Shown here piece after piece: positions 1 to 7,996 of a DNA stretch of 13,911 bases (its first letter is position 1; each line of letters opens with the position of its first letter). The translations under genes and the position numbers were made by a program. The notes below the pieces were generated by a model. The model had not been told where the DNA came from. It saw nothing but the letters and a program-made list of their open reading frames with translations, and ran no database searches. The DNA is from Verrucomicrobia bacterium UBA3063 (GTDB lineage Bacteria; Verrucomicrobiota; Verrucomicrobiia; Methylacidiphilales; Verrucolacustridaceae), in NCBI GenBank assembly GCA_002366885.1, contig DFCD01000161.1:1-13911 (forward strand), written 5' to 3'.

Positions 1-165
1 GGTGGGGGGCGCCGGGGAGGCGGGGGCGGCGGAAGGTGCTGAGGAAACGACGGCGTTTGTCGTAGGAACGGCAAGGCGACCTGAACTTTCCTGGGGCAGA
101 GCCAGGGAAGTGCCAAGGCAGAGGCATGCCAAGAATAGAAATTGCGTTTTCCTGCACGCGGTCAC
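1..165 (-). CDS. Exported protein, N-terminal fragment (cut by window edge)
   Basis: This minus-strand frame is open from a GTG at 165-163 to the window edge, giving 55 codons; an in-frame TAG lies four codons upstream, so the start is well bounded. The N-terminus looks like a Sec signal peptide: a short basic part (MTACRK), a hydrophobic core (FLFLACLCLGTSLA), and a likely cleavage site near residue 22. After that comes an Ala/Pro/Ser-rich stretch (residues about 40-55), typical of a flexible linker between a signal peptide and a folded or wall-associated domain. A lipobox reading at FLAC is possible but poor. No convincing Shine-Dalgarno precedes the GTG. Upstream (166-260) is AT-rich compared with the rest of the window, as expected for a promoter. 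The missing 3' part carries the functional domain, so the role is unknown. Confidence 0.55.
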   Translation of the reverse strand, partial: MTACRKTQFLFLACLCLGTSLALPQESSGRLAVPTTNAVVSSAPSAAPASPAPPT

Positions 166-336
166 AACAGCAAACTAAAAACAACGTTCTTAGAATCGAG
201 AAAAGGAGTGTTACAATTAGACACTTATACAAAATTGTTTTTAATAACTTGGAATATCTCAGCCTCCCTGGTCTCGCCCAGAGGGAGTCCTAGGACTTGC
301 CCAAGCCAGCCCCGAATTGCCGCTGGCGGGTTCCGT
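166..336. other. Intergenic region, AT-rich, probable promoter of the 1-165 gene
   Basis: This 171-bp gap follows the barrel gene (ends 337) and precedes the truncated gene at 165-1, both on the minus strand. Positions 170-260 are much richer in A/T than the surroundings, and on the minus strand contain a TATAAG-like hexamer, but no good -35 box is visible. A 12-bp palindrome AGTCCTAGGACT sits at 286-297. A 6-bp hairpin (GCCAGC at 305-310 with GCTGGC at 322-327) follows the barrel gene's stop but has no T run, so it is not called as a terminator. Confidence 0.25.
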
Positions 337-1155
337 TTAGAAACGGATCGTCACGGTTCCCATCAGCGACATCGATGGCACGGACTGGCCGGTGATGGAA
401 TTTAAATAGCGAAACTGCACATCGACCATCAGGTCCGGTTCCCCGGGATTGATCTGGATTCCGCCAAAACCCTGATAGGCCGACAGTGTCTGGCTTTGGG
501 TGAGGTCATCGGGGGAGCCGGTGATAAAAACCTGGCGGAAGATTCCCCCGGCTCCGCCTCCCGCCACCAGGCGGATCCGGGTGGAGCCGAGGGGATCCGT
601 GCGGAAAATAAAGTTTCCCATCATGGGAACCTGAAAGAGCTGCACGTTGGTGACCTGGTTCAGGCCCGTGGCGGTGAGTCCTCCGGTCTGGTTGGAGTAG
701 ACGGAGTTATAGAGAAGGCCGGTTTCCAGTTCGAAGGCGACGTTGTCGTGAAACTGGCTGCCCAGCATGACCCCCGCGGCAAAGCCCGGGGCCATGTTGA
801 CCGGGCTGGTGATGCCAAAATCGGGATAATCCACACTGGTCACAAAGGCCAGGCCGATGCCCGTGCGGACATAATACGGCGTCAGGGCGGAGACATCCTC
901 CGCGGTGGTGGTCCCGCCTACCTGGGCCGTTTTTTGTCCCGGAAGAGGGGCATCCACTAGTTCTTTCGCAGGATCCTGTCCGCCGCCTGCGGGCACCGCA
1001 AAGGGGTTGGGCCGGACGGCATCCTGGACGGTCGTGTCCGTACCCCAGGCGCCGGTTCCCACGGGAGTTCCGGTTTGTGCCGAGGTGGGGCAGGGGTGTT
1101 GCGCGGTCACCCAAAGAGCCACGCAAAAAAGAGAAGGTCGCACACGCCGGATCAC
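337..1155 (-). CDS. Small outer-membrane beta-barrel protein
   Basis: The product has 272 residues. It has a signal peptide (basic MIRRVRPS, hydrophobic FCVALWV, likely cleavage after Ala26 in PTSA/QTG), then a Gly/Pro/Thr-rich linker to about residue 90. From about residue 91 to the end come alternating hydrophobic/polar strands rich in Gly and aromatics, consistent with an eight-stranded barrel of the OmpA/OmpW-like 'outer membrane beta-barrel domain' type. It ends in Arg-Phe, and a C-terminal Phe is the usual BAM-recognition signature of outer-membrane barrels. The start is GTG; a second GTG 12 bp downstream (residue 5) is possible, and neither has a clear Shine-Dalgarno. The 60-residue linker before the barrel is longer than usual and might sit in the periplasm. 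The gene is divergent from the TonB receptor across a 142-bp gap, which may hold promoters for both. Ligand and function are unknown. Confidence 0.75.
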   Translation of the reverse strand: MIRRVRPSLFCVALWVTAQHPCPTSAQTGTPVGTGAWGTDTTVQDAVRPNPFAVPAGGGQDPAKELVDAPLPGQKTAQVGGTTTAEDVSALTPYYVRTGIGLAFVTSVDYPDFGITSPVNMAPGFAAGVMLGSQFHDNVAFELETGLLYNSVYSNQTGGLTATGLNQVTNVQLFQVPMMGNFIFRTDPLGSTRIRLVAGGGAGGIFRQVFITGSPDDLTQSQTLSAYQGFGGIQINPGEPDLMVDVQFRYLNSITGQSVPSMSLMGTVTIRF

Positions 1156-1297
1156 ACGCCGATGGTGGAAAGGCTTGCGGTCTCATCAACCCCGCTCTGG
1201 CCATCTCCTCAATAACCTGTGAAAAGTAACCCAGATGCCACCGCAAGTTATTTGAATCCAATTCACAAAGGTGGCCGTCCCCGCCGGGAAGATCGCT
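1156..1297. promoter_or_regulatory. Divergent promoter region between barrel protein and TonB receptor
   Basis: This 142-bp gap separates two divergently read genes and must hold the receptor's promoter and probably that of the barrel gene. It is more A/T-rich from 1209 to 1270. A small inverted repeat TGAAT-CCA-ATTCA lies at 1253-1265, a possible operator half-site pair but short enough to be chance. No convincing -35/-10 pair could be picked by eye. Confidence 0.35.
1286..1291 (+). promoter_or_regulatory. Ribosome binding site deciding the TonB receptor start
   Basis: GGGAAG lies 6 nt before the ATG at 1298. The in-frame upstream alternative, GTG at 1271, is preceded only by CACAAAG. The spacing and purine run therefore favour ATG 1298, which also gives a more normal signal-peptide n-region. 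Confidence 0.5.
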
Positions 1298-4288
1298 ATG
1301 TTTATTCCCGCGGTTTCCCAAAAAAAGAATGTGCTTGGCCTTTTCTCCCGCGCCCCGCAGTTGTCCGGACTTTTTGTCCTGCTGGCGGCATCGCTTTGCG
1401 GCGTTTCCTCCCTGCAGGCCCAAGGTGTGGGAGGGGTCAGGGGAAGGGTGGTGGATTCCGATTTCGGCCAACCGATTGCCCGGGCCTCCGTCACGATTTT
1501 GGACACCCCCTTCGGGGCCATGACCGATGATCAGGGGAATTTCACCATCAGCGGTGTTCCTCCGGGGGTTTACAGCCTGAATGTGCGCAGCTCCGGCTAC
1601 CTTCCCAAGCTCATTCCTGACACCAGTATCGCCTCCGGCCAGTTCAACGACCTGCGTATCGAGACAATCGCGGAAGTGGAGGAACTCGAGGAACTGGTCG
1701 TGCCGGGGGAGCTGGAAAAAACCTCCGAGGTGGGGCTGTTGGGGGAGCGGCAAAACGCCGCGGCGGTGCTCGACACAATCGGGGCCGATCTCATTTCCAA
1801 ACTGGGCGCCTCCACGGCGGGGGATGCGCTCAAGCGGATGGTGGGCACCTCGGTGGTCGACGGCAAATATGTGGTCGTCCGCGGCCTTTCCGACCGTTAC
1901 GTCAACACGCTGCTCAACGGCGGCAGGTTGCCGTCCTCCGACCCCGACAAGCGGGCCATCAACGTGGATCTTTTCCCCGGTCCGACCCTCGAAAGCATCA
2001 ACACCACCAAAACCTTCACGCCCGACCAGCCCGGGGATTTCACCGGCGGGAGCGTGGATATCCGCACGAAAAAATTTCCGGACAAACCCTCCCTGGGAGT
2101 CTCCGCCACGGTGGAATACAACTCCCAAGCCACCCTCAATCCCGACTTCCTGACCTACGCGGGCGGAGGGACCGGACCCTTCGGCTTTCGCGCCAACCAG
2201 CGGGCGATTCCGGAGAGCGTCATCAATAACTCCGCCCTGGTCGGCCTCAACCCGGCCAGCCTGAATGCGGGAGCGGGAAATCTCGACACCGCCGAAACCG
2301 TCAACCAGGCGATGCGGCAAATGAGCCCGGTGGTCGGCCTGACCAACTCCACCCCGGGACCCAACTACAGCTTCAACCTCCAGGGCGGCGACACCGTGGA
2401 GTACGGACCGGAACAGCAGGTCGGGAGCTTCGGGGCCTTCAGTTACCGCCATAAAAACATCTACAATCCGCAGACCCTCCGCGGAAATTATTCGGTGATC
2501 GCCGGCAACCTCAATCAGGACTTCCTGTTGAGCGACAACAAAGCCTCCGAGGACGTGCTCTGGGGAGGGTTGGTCAACCTTGCCGTCCAACCGGAAAAAA
2601 ACCACAAGGTGGGGATCAACGTCCTTTTCAACCAGCAGGCGACCGATACCGCGGATTATCAGGTTGCGGACAACGCCCTTAACCCGACCCTTCCGGCGAA
2701 CCAGCAACTCCAGTACACGACCATCCAGTACGGGGAACGGCAACTGGGGTATGTCCAGCTGAACGGGGATCACGTCATTCCCACGTTTCGCGACATCCAG
2801 ATCGACTGGGTGGGCGGCGTCGGCAGGGCGCAGTTGGATGAACCCGACCAGCGTCTCTTCCAGGCCAAGTACGACGAAACCACCGGCCAGTATTCGGAAC
2901 TCGCTCCGGCCGACCCATCCTTCACCCAGTCCAAAAGACCCCTGCAAAGATACCAGCGTCAACTCACCGAGGGAGAATACAACGCGATCGCCAACATCAG
3001 CGTCCCGTATTTCGAGGAGAAGGACAACCCCAGCAAATTCAAGACCGGCTTCTACATTGATACCACCCAGCGGCAGTACAACCAGGCCAGCTTCGTCTAC
3101 GAATATGGAGGGGCCAACTTTCCGGCCAACTACTCCACCTACACCGCCGGTTCGGGGGATCCCAACTGGTCCACGGTCTATCTTAACGAGGATAGGTCGG
3201 GGTTGGTCAACCCGGCCGGCCTGGGCAACGGCCAGTTCATGTCCTGGACCGCGGTGAACAACTCCTCCGGATTCGGCAGTTATTACAACGCCTATCAGCA
3301 GGTGATCGCCTCTTATGTGATGACCGAATTCCGGCTTTTCCCCCAGCTCACCCTGATCGGCGGAGCACGCTTCGAAAACACGGACATCCAGATCCAGGGC
3401 CCCACCTCGACCCTTTTCCCCACCGAGGCGGATGCCAACGCAGTCATCCAGCAGCTCGATCTCCTTCCCTCGGCGGCCGCCACCTTCCAGCTCATGCCGG
3501 AGGTCAACTTCCGGCTCGCCTGGTCCCAGACCCTGGCGCGCCCCTCCTTCAAGGAAATGGGGCCGGTGGTTACCCAGGACTTCTCGGATGCCACCATCTT
3601 TGTCGGCAATCCCCGGCTGAAACTTTCCAGCATCAACAACTACGATGTCCGGATGGAGTACTTTCCGCGACCCGGGGAGGTTCTCGCCGTGAGCGGCTTT
3701 TACAAATCCATCAAAAAACCGATCGAGCAGGGGATCGCCCAGCTGGGGGACACCCAGTTTTACCAGTATCAAAACAACCCCAACGGCACACTTTGGGGGG
3801 CGGAGTTCGAGGCCCGCAAGCGCCTCGACCAGATTCATGCCTGGTTGAAAAACTTTTCCGTGAATTTCAACACCACCTATGTGCAGTCCCAGGTCCCCCT
3901 GAGCGATGACCAAATCAAAAAGGCGGAGGACCGGGGCGATTATTCCACCACCCGCCCCCTCCAGGGCCAGCCCCTTTATATCATCAATGCCGGGCTTAGC
4001 TATGATGACCAGGAACGCGGATTTTTCGCCGGGCTCTTTTACAACGTAACCGGCCCTTACCTCTACGCCGTCGGTTACGACCTGCCCGACATCTATGAGC
4101 AACCTGCCCCGTCGCTGGACTTCAATGTCACCCAAGAGTTTGCCGACAACTGGTCCCTGACCTTCCGCGGGAAAAATCTCCTCAACCCCGTCTTCCGCCA
4201 GACGATCACCTATCAGGGGCAGGAAGTGGACTACCTCTCCTATACCAAGGGTTTTGACCTGTCCCTCAGCTTGAAGTACGGATTCTAA
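1298..4288 (+). CDS. TonB-dependent outer-membrane receptor with N-terminal carboxypeptidase-regulatory-like domain
   Basis: The product has 996 residues from ATG 1298 (1005 if GTG 1271 is used). These proteins import a ligand across the outer membrane with energy from TonB-ExbBD. In order, from ATG 1298: signal peptide, residues 1-41 (SQKKN basic part, then a hydrophobic core ending SLQA/QG); carboxypeptidase-regulatory-like beta-sandwich, about 43-124 (GRVVD, then TDDQGNFTISGVPPGVYSL); an acidic stretch with a possible TonB box (EELVV, about 132-135); plug domain, about 140-265, with VVRGLSDRY, LNGGRLP, INVDLFPG and GDFTGGSVDI; then a long barrel rich in aromatics and Asn/Gln, ending SLSLKYGF with the C-terminal Phe of barrels. 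The plug motifs are those of a receptor subgroup also common in Bacteroidota and Proteobacteria. No SusD-type partner lies beside it. It appears to be transcribed alone, convergent with the 350-aa gene only 18 bp away. Ligand unknown. Confidence 0.95.
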   Translation: MFIPAVSQKKNVLGLFSRAPQLSGLFVLLAASLCGVSSLQAQGVGGVRGRVVDSDFGQPIARASVTILDTPFGAMTDDQGNFTISGVPPGVYSLNVRSSGYLPKLIPDTSIASGQFNDLRIETIAEVEELEELVVPGELEKTSEVGLLGERQNAAAVLDTIGADLISKLGASTAGDALKRMVGTSVVDGKYVVVRGLSDRYVNTLLNGGRLPSSDPDKRAINVDLFPGPTLESINTTKTFTPDQPGDFTGGSVDIRTKKFPDKPSLGVSATVEYNSQATLNPDFLTYAGGGTGPFGFRANQRAIPESVINNSALVGLNPASLNAGAGNLDTAETVNQAMRQMSPVVGLTNSTPGPNYSFNLQGGDTVEYGPEQQVGSFGAFSYRHKNIYNPQTLRGNYSVIAGNLNQDFLLSDNKASEDVLWGGLVNLAVQPEKNHKVGINVLFNQQATDTADYQVADNALNPTLPANQQLQYTTIQYGERQLGYVQLNGDHVIPTFRDIQIDWVGGVGRAQLDEPDQRLFQAKYDETTGQYSELAPADPSFTQSKRPLQRYQRQLTEGEYNAIANISVPYFEEKDNPSKFKTGFYIDTTQRQYNQASFVYEYGGANFPANYSTYTAGSGDPNWSTVYLNEDRSGLVNPAGLGNGQFMSWTAVNNSSGFGSYYNAYQQVIASYVMTEFRLFPQLTLIGGARFENTDIQIQGPTSTLFPTEADANAVIQQLDLLPSAAATFQLMPEVNFRLAWSQTLARPSFKEMGPVVTQDFSDATIFVGNPRLKLSSINNYDVRMEYFPRPGEVLAVSGFYKSIKKPIEQGIAQLGDTQFYQYQNNPNGTLWGAEFEARKRLDQIHAWLKNFSVNFNTTYVQSQVPLSDDQIKKAEDRGDYSTTRPLQGQPLYIINAGLSYDDQERGFFAGLFYNVTGPYLYAVGYDLPDIYEQPAPSLDFNVTQEFADNWSLTFRGKNLLNPVFRQTITYQGQEVDYLSYTKGFDLSLSLKYGF

Positions 4289-4304
4289 CCGGGCTGTTTC
4301 CCGG
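4289..4304. terminator. Short hairpin between convergent genes (weak terminator candidate)
   Basis: CCGGG (4289-4293) and CCCGG (4300-4304) form a 5-bp GC stem with a 6-nt loop in the 18-bp gap between the receptor stop and the convergent gene's stop. There is no T run on either side, so termination here would have to be shared or factor-dependent. Confidence 0.3.
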
Positions 4305-4306
4305 GG

Positions 4307-5359
4307 TCAGGGTTGCCGGGGCACGGCGAAATCCGGGTCCGCCTGCTGCTTGAAAATCTGCACGGCATCATCGGGGCGCACCCCCATGGCCACCTCCGGA
4401 TCCACGCCCCGGAGGGAACGGAGGGAAATCCATCCCTGGGGCAGCAGGGCAAACGTGTCCACCGACTGCCCCCGGAACAGGCTGATGCGGTCGGCCAGCC
4501 CCGCCTTGGCTCCCGACTGAAAACCGTTGGCGGAGCCCATTGCAAAATGGCGAAAGCTCGCGGTTCGGACGAGACCCGGAGCCACCAGATTCATCCCCGG
4601 CCGCAGGGGAATCCGGAGGGTGCAGACGCGGGCTTCCCCGGTCAGGCCGAGGTTGAGCCTTCGGTTTGCTTCCCGGTAAAAAAGCCAGCCATGCCCGGGG
4701 GGAATCACCCGTGAGGTCCGGTCGTCCTTGTCCAGGGAACTCCACCTCCAGCTTCCCGCCGGCGCCAGTGCCTGGGCATAAAAACTGCGGTATCGCTTGG
4801 GATGGGATGGGTCAAAGATGAAAATCCGATCCGCCAGGTCCGGCGTCGCCGAGCGGAGCACATCACTCTCGGCGAGTGGCGGGAAGACGTTTTCCAGCGT
4901 CCAGTGGCTGCGGATGGAGTAGGAGGCTCCGGCAAGGCCAGGGGGAAGGTCGGGGCGCGTGTTCCAGGCCGCGCTTTTCAGTGCGAAAAACCCCGGAACC
5001 GCCAGGCTTTTTTCCGCGTCCACCTCCCACCTCTCTCCTTCCAAGGTCGGGTCCGCAGGGCAGGACTCGATTTCCAGATAGCATGGCTCCTGCCCCCAAG
5101 CGGTCAGGTTCCCCGCCTCGATGGGGGGGAAGGAGCGGTCCTGGATGCGGAATCCCGGTCCGTCCACCGCCAGGATTATGCCGCTGTAGAGAGCCGGCCG
5201 CACCAGCGGAATTCCCCGGTGATTGTCTCCGGGGCGCAGCAGGTAACCCAGGGGAACCTCGGTTGCCCTTGCGGGCACGACTCCGCCCAGCAGAGGAAGA
5301 AAGAAAAGGGACAGGCAGGTTGTCCCGAAAGACCGGGGAAAAAGGGTGGGGAGGGTCAT
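4307..5359 (-). CDS. Exported TIGR02597-like protein (350 aa)
   Basis: The product has a signal peptide (residues 1-32: LFPRS basic part, hydrophobic CLSLFFLPLLGG, cleavage near PARA/TEV). The mature part has the pattern recalled for Verrucomicrobia family TIGR02597, whose function is unknown. It starts with a strand like VPLGYL...RGIPLVRPALYSG, continues through a strand-turn region, then IRSHWTLENVFP (149-160). Two similar units follow: ADRIFIFDPS...RSFYAQ...GSWRW...PPGHGWLFY (176-228) and ADRISLFRGQ...QGWISL...RPDDAVQIF (289-336). Between them lies GMNLVAPGLVRTASF (255-269), matching NPYPVSVTL-type segments of the family. The same order of elements occurs in the 339-aa protein at 7997. The ATG overlaps the upstream gene's stop as ATGA (5359-5356) with no Shine-Dalgarno, so translation is probably coupled. 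Family assignment is from pattern recall, not a search. Confidence 0.7.
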   Translation of the reverse strand: MTLPTLFPRSFGTTCLSLFFLPLLGGVVPARATEVPLGYLLRPGDNHRGIPLVRPALYSGIILAVDGPGFRIQDRSFPPIEAGNLTAWGQEPCYLEIESCPADPTLEGERWEVDAEKSLAVPGFFALKSAAWNTRPDLPPGLAGASYSIRSHWTLENVFPPLAESDVLRSATPDLADRIFIFDPSHPKRYRSFYAQALAPAGSWRWSSLDKDDRTSRVIPPGHGWLFYREANRRLNLGLTGEARVCTLRIPLRPGMNLVAPGLVRTASFRHFAMGSANGFQSGAKAGLADRISLFRGQSVDTFALLPQGWISLRSLRGVDPEVAMGVRPDDAVQIFKQQADPDFAVPRQP

Positions 5360-7779
5360 GGCAAAATGGTCATGGTGGTGGTCTGCGTGGTGTAGCCACG
5401 GGCATTGGCGATGTAAAATTTCACCGTGTAGGTTCCAGCCGTGGTCGGGGTGCCGGTGAGTTTGCCCAGTTGCCGGTCGGCGGCGGAGGCGAAGGAGATC
5501 CCCGGAGGCAGCCCGGTTGCGTTAAAGGCGCTGGGATCGGCCGGATTGCGCAGATTTCCCGCAGCGGTGATGAAAGCGGTGTAATTTTGCCCGACCTGGC
5601 CCGACGGGGGAGTTTGGAAACCAACGGAGGAGACGGAGGGCAAACTGCCGATCACGGTGATAACCAGTTCCCGGTTGGTTGACTGGGTGACTCCGGCCAC
5701 ATTGGTGTTTTGGGCCAACTTCAGGATCGTGAAGATGCCGGCCTGGGTCGGTCTTCCCGAAAGCGATGCGAAAGATCCCGAGGCGGTGTGGTTCGTGGTC
5801 AGCTGCAGCCAGGAGGGGACGTTGGAAAACGTGGTGAAGGTGGCCAGACTGTTGGCCACGTCGAAATTCCTCGTCATTCCCACCGGCATCGAGGCGTAGT
5901 CCCGCACTTCGCCAATCCCGTTGGTGATCGTGAGGTAGACGGAGGCGTCGTTCAGGCTGGGCAAGGTCGGCGGAGTGACGTCGATAACGAAGGTGACCTC
6001 CAGCGGGGTGCCTGCCCCCCCGCCGAAGACTGTACCCGGATAACCTTCGCTGCTTTTCGCGGTGGAGTTGTCGGCCGCAAACTCCGCCAGGAAGGTGCCC
6101 CCCGTGCTGGGGGATCCAGACAGCACCCCGGTGCTTTCGTTCAGGGTGACGCCCGGAAGAACCGTGGTGTTGGTGGCGATGATCCAGTTGGTGGTCACGC
6201 TATTGGAGATGCGGAGCAATTTAAAAATTCCGGGCGCCACCGTGGTGCTCGCCGTCGCTGCCGTCAGGTTGTAGGTGATCGGGCTGAAGGTCAGGCCGTC
6301 CACCCGGTTCGTGCTGGACAGGACGGGTTTGGCGGTCGCCGAGGAGACCGTGATCACCCCGGAAGCGAGCACTCCCAGCGCATCGAGGGACTCCACCGTC
6401 AGGGTCACGGGGGCAAAGGCACGGGTGGGCGCACCGGTCACCCTTCCGTTGGCGGTGTCCAGATCCAGGCCCGGTACCTGATCCCAGTTGCCTCCCGCAG
6501 GTTTGCGGTAACTGGAAGGACTGTATCCCGCCGTGGGCACCGGCACGGGGCTATTCGAGGAAACCCCCAGGAGGAAGCTCGTGTTGGTGTACGAAAGGGA
6601 GGGTTGGAGTACGGAAAGCGTGAACTTGGAGTTTTTTCCCGGACCGATGGCGTTCGAGGCACCGATCACCACCGAGTAGGTTCCCGGCAGGCTGGGCGTG
6701 CCGCTGATCAGCCCGCTGGCGTTGTCGAGGGAGAGACCCAGCGGCAAGCCGGCGGCCTGGTAGCCGGTCGGGGTGTTGTTCGCGGTGACCAGGAAGCTGT
6801 AGGCCACACCGGCGGTTGCCGTCTGGGCGTTGGTGCTGCTGGTGATTTGCGGGGTGCCCGGCAGGGGCGCGGTGATCGTGAGGGTGAGGGAAGAAGTGCG
6901 CGTGCCGGCCAATCCCGCCGCCTGGAGAATAATGTTGCTGTAAACCCCGGCGGTGGCCACGGAGCCGGAGAAAGCCCCGGAAGCCGCTTCCACGGATAGT
7001 CCCGCGGGAAGGCCGCTTGCGGAAAAATTGGTGGCGCCGTGATTGGCGGTGATCTGGTAGATCACCTCGCTGTCCACCAGGGCCGCGATGGCGTTGGTGC
7101 TGGTGATGCCGAATCCCTGCCCGAGCGGAACCAGCCGATAGAGTTTGTCAGTGCCGAGGGAGCCGAAAAAGGGACGCATTCCGGAGATGTAGTTCGTCGA
7201 GAAAAACTCGAGATCAGCCACGCCATCGGAGGAAACCGCCGGAAAGGGGAGCCTCTCTCCGTCAAAGTCGTTCAGGTAGCAAAAAATGCCCGCCTGCGTG
7301 GCGTTGGTGATCGAGGTGGAGTTCAACACCAGCACGTAAACGGGGAAGCCCTCGAAGTTTGCCGTGCTCGCGCGGTTCAGGGTGGCCACGCCGGTATTGA
7401 AGACGGCGTTGTAGGTGGTGGAGCCCCAGAGCTTGTTGGTGCTGGCTGCCTGGCCGGTGGCAAAATAGGAATTCAGGTTGGACCGTACCGTGGCCAAGTC
7501 CCCGGTGAGCAACCCTGCGATCCCCCCGTCACTGATCCCCCCGAAGGATCCCACCCGGATGAGAGCGTTGTTTGCCAGGGTATCCCCGGCCTCATCGGTC
7601 ATGCCAAAGTCCGGGTTTCCCAGCAGCTTGACCTGCTCGATGGCGAAAAGACGCGAATGGAGCAAGAAAGGAAAAAAGGCAAGGATGACTCCCCAGACAA
7701 GCCGGAAACTCCGGGGCCGGGAGAAATTGTTCCTCCTGGGCTTGATTCTTTCCGGAAGAGGCAAAGTCATTGTTCTCAT
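5356..7779 (-). CDS. Large exported protein with about six putative Ig repeats
   Basis: The product has 807 residues. A long basic n-region (many Arg/Lys, residues 10-26) precedes a hydrophobic core (VWGVILAFFPFLLH), with likely cleavage near residue 47 (LFA/IEQ). Residues about 48-235 form a beta-rich domain with ALIRVGSFGG (72-81) and FPVYVLVLNS (145-154), a pattern also seen in the 292- and 238-aa proteins of the opposite operon. From about 239 to 807 come roughly six beta-sandwich repeats of the putative-Ig (He_PIG) type. The clearest shows GLPLGLSLDNASGLISGTP followed by GTYSVVIGASN (about 344-376), and the last has GLPPGIS, TGTP, AGTYTVKF (756-788). Such repeats are usual in surface and adhesin-like proteins. 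There is no sorting tail or transmembrane anchor at the C-terminus. An in-frame ATG at 7770 is an alternative start; neither has a clear Shine-Dalgarno. The stop overlaps the next gene's start. Confidence 0.85.
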   Translation of the reverse strand: MRTMTLPLPERIKPRRNNFSRPRSFRLVWGVILAFFPFLLHSRLFAIEQVKLLGNPDFGMTDEAGDTLANNALIRVGSFGGISDGGIAGLLTGDLATVRSNLNSYFATGQAASTNKLWGSTTYNAVFNTGVATLNRASTANFEGFPVYVLVLNSTSITNATQAGIFCYLNDFDGERLPFPAVSSDGVADLEFFSTNYISGMRPFFGSLGTDKLYRLVPLGQGFGITSTNAIAALVDSEVIYQITANHGATNFSASGLPAGLSVEAASGAFSGSVATAGVYSNIILQAAGLAGTRTSSLTLTITAPLPGTPQITSSTNAQTATAGVAYSFLVTANNTPTGYQAAGLPLGLSLDNASGLISGTPSLPGTYSVVIGASNAIGPGKNSKFTLSVLQPSLSYTNTSFLLGVSSNSPVPVPTAGYSPSSYRKPAGGNWDQVPGLDLDTANGRVTGAPTRAFAPVTLTVESLDALGVLASGVITVSSATAKPVLSSTNRVDGLTFSPITYNLTAATASTTVAPGIFKLLRISNSVTTNWIIATNTTVLPGVTLNESTGVLSGSPSTGGTFLAEFAADNSTAKSSEGYPGTVFGGGAGTPLEVTFVIDVTPPTLPSLNDASVYLTITNGIGEVRDYASMPVGMTRNFDVANSLATFTTFSNVPSWLQLTTNHTASGSFASLSGRPTQAGIFTILKLAQNTNVAGVTQSTNRELVITVIGSLPSVSSVGFQTPPSGQVGQNYTAFITAAGNLRNPADPSAFNATGLPPGISFASAADRQLGKLTGTPTTAGTYTVKFYIANARGYTTQTTTMTILP

Positions 7780-7996
7780 GGCGATACGTTAAGGAAAACC
7801 AAGCCTGAGGAACGCTTTCGTCAAATGAAGGCGTGTGACAATTTGATGGCGAAACGGCCTTTTTTCACAACCAAGAAGCCGTCGGTCGTAACAAAAAAGT
7901 AACAATAAACCATTTGAAAAAAGTGCCCCCGTGAATAGGTTTTGACCCATCGACAAGGACAACCCTCAGAAACCTAACTCCGGAGAATCAACATTC
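7780..7996. promoter_or_regulatory. Divergent control region with 11-bp-period direct repeats
   Basis: This 217-bp gap separates two divergent exported-protein units. On the minus strand TTGTTAC-TTTT-TTGTTAC occurs (plus-strand GTAACAA at 7888-7894 and 7899-7905), a 7-4-7 direct repeat with 11-bp period, and a further TTGTCAC lies at 7841-7835. Direct repeats of this geometry are typical of OmpR/PhoB-type response regulators, and TTGTCAC equals a PhoB half-site as seen in enterobacteria; whether that holds here is unknown. For the plus operon, TTTG at 7913-7916 and TAGGTTTT at 7936-7943 with a 19-bp gap resemble a Bacteroidota-type promoter, a weak match. No strong sigma-70 box pair was seen. 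Confidence 0.35.
7982..7985 (+). promoter_or_regulatory. Ribosome binding site with long spacing (339-aa gene)
   Basis: GGAG lies 11 nt before the ATG at 7997, longer than the usual 5-9 nt. It is the only purine-rich core in the leader, and the start is otherwise clear from the lysine-rich signal peptide. Confidence 0.45.

Noticed and set aside
305..327. GCCAGC/GCTGGC hairpin after the barrel gene
   Set aside because: Only 6 bp with an 11-nt loop and no T run in the direction of transcription, so not good enough for a terminator.
142..405. An 87-codon plus-strand frame starting at TTG 142
   Set aside because: It runs against both flanking minus-strand genes, has no ribosome site and no recognisable feature.
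707..4135. A 1142-codon open frame on the minus strand across the TonB receptor and into the barrel gene
   Set aside because: Its product is a Gly/Arg/Val/His-rich shadow with no domain or signal peptide. The plus strand encodes an unmistakable receptor here, and high third-position GC readily leaves antisense frames open.
4802..5682. Plus-strand frames of 197 and 268 codons opposite the 350-aa and Ig-repeat genes
   Set aside because: They overlap each other and two well-supported minus-strand genes, and are Arg/Gly/Pro-rich without a signal peptide or domain.
5710..6999. A 429-codon plus-strand open frame opposite the Ig-repeat gene
   Set aside because: Composition is dominated by Gly, Arg, Asp and Gln with no fold or motif; it is the antisense shadow of the 807-aa gene.
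7888..7905. The GTAACAA direct repeat as the start of a CRISPR array or iteron origin
   Set aside because: Only two tandem copies with a 4-bp spacer; too few and too short for either.
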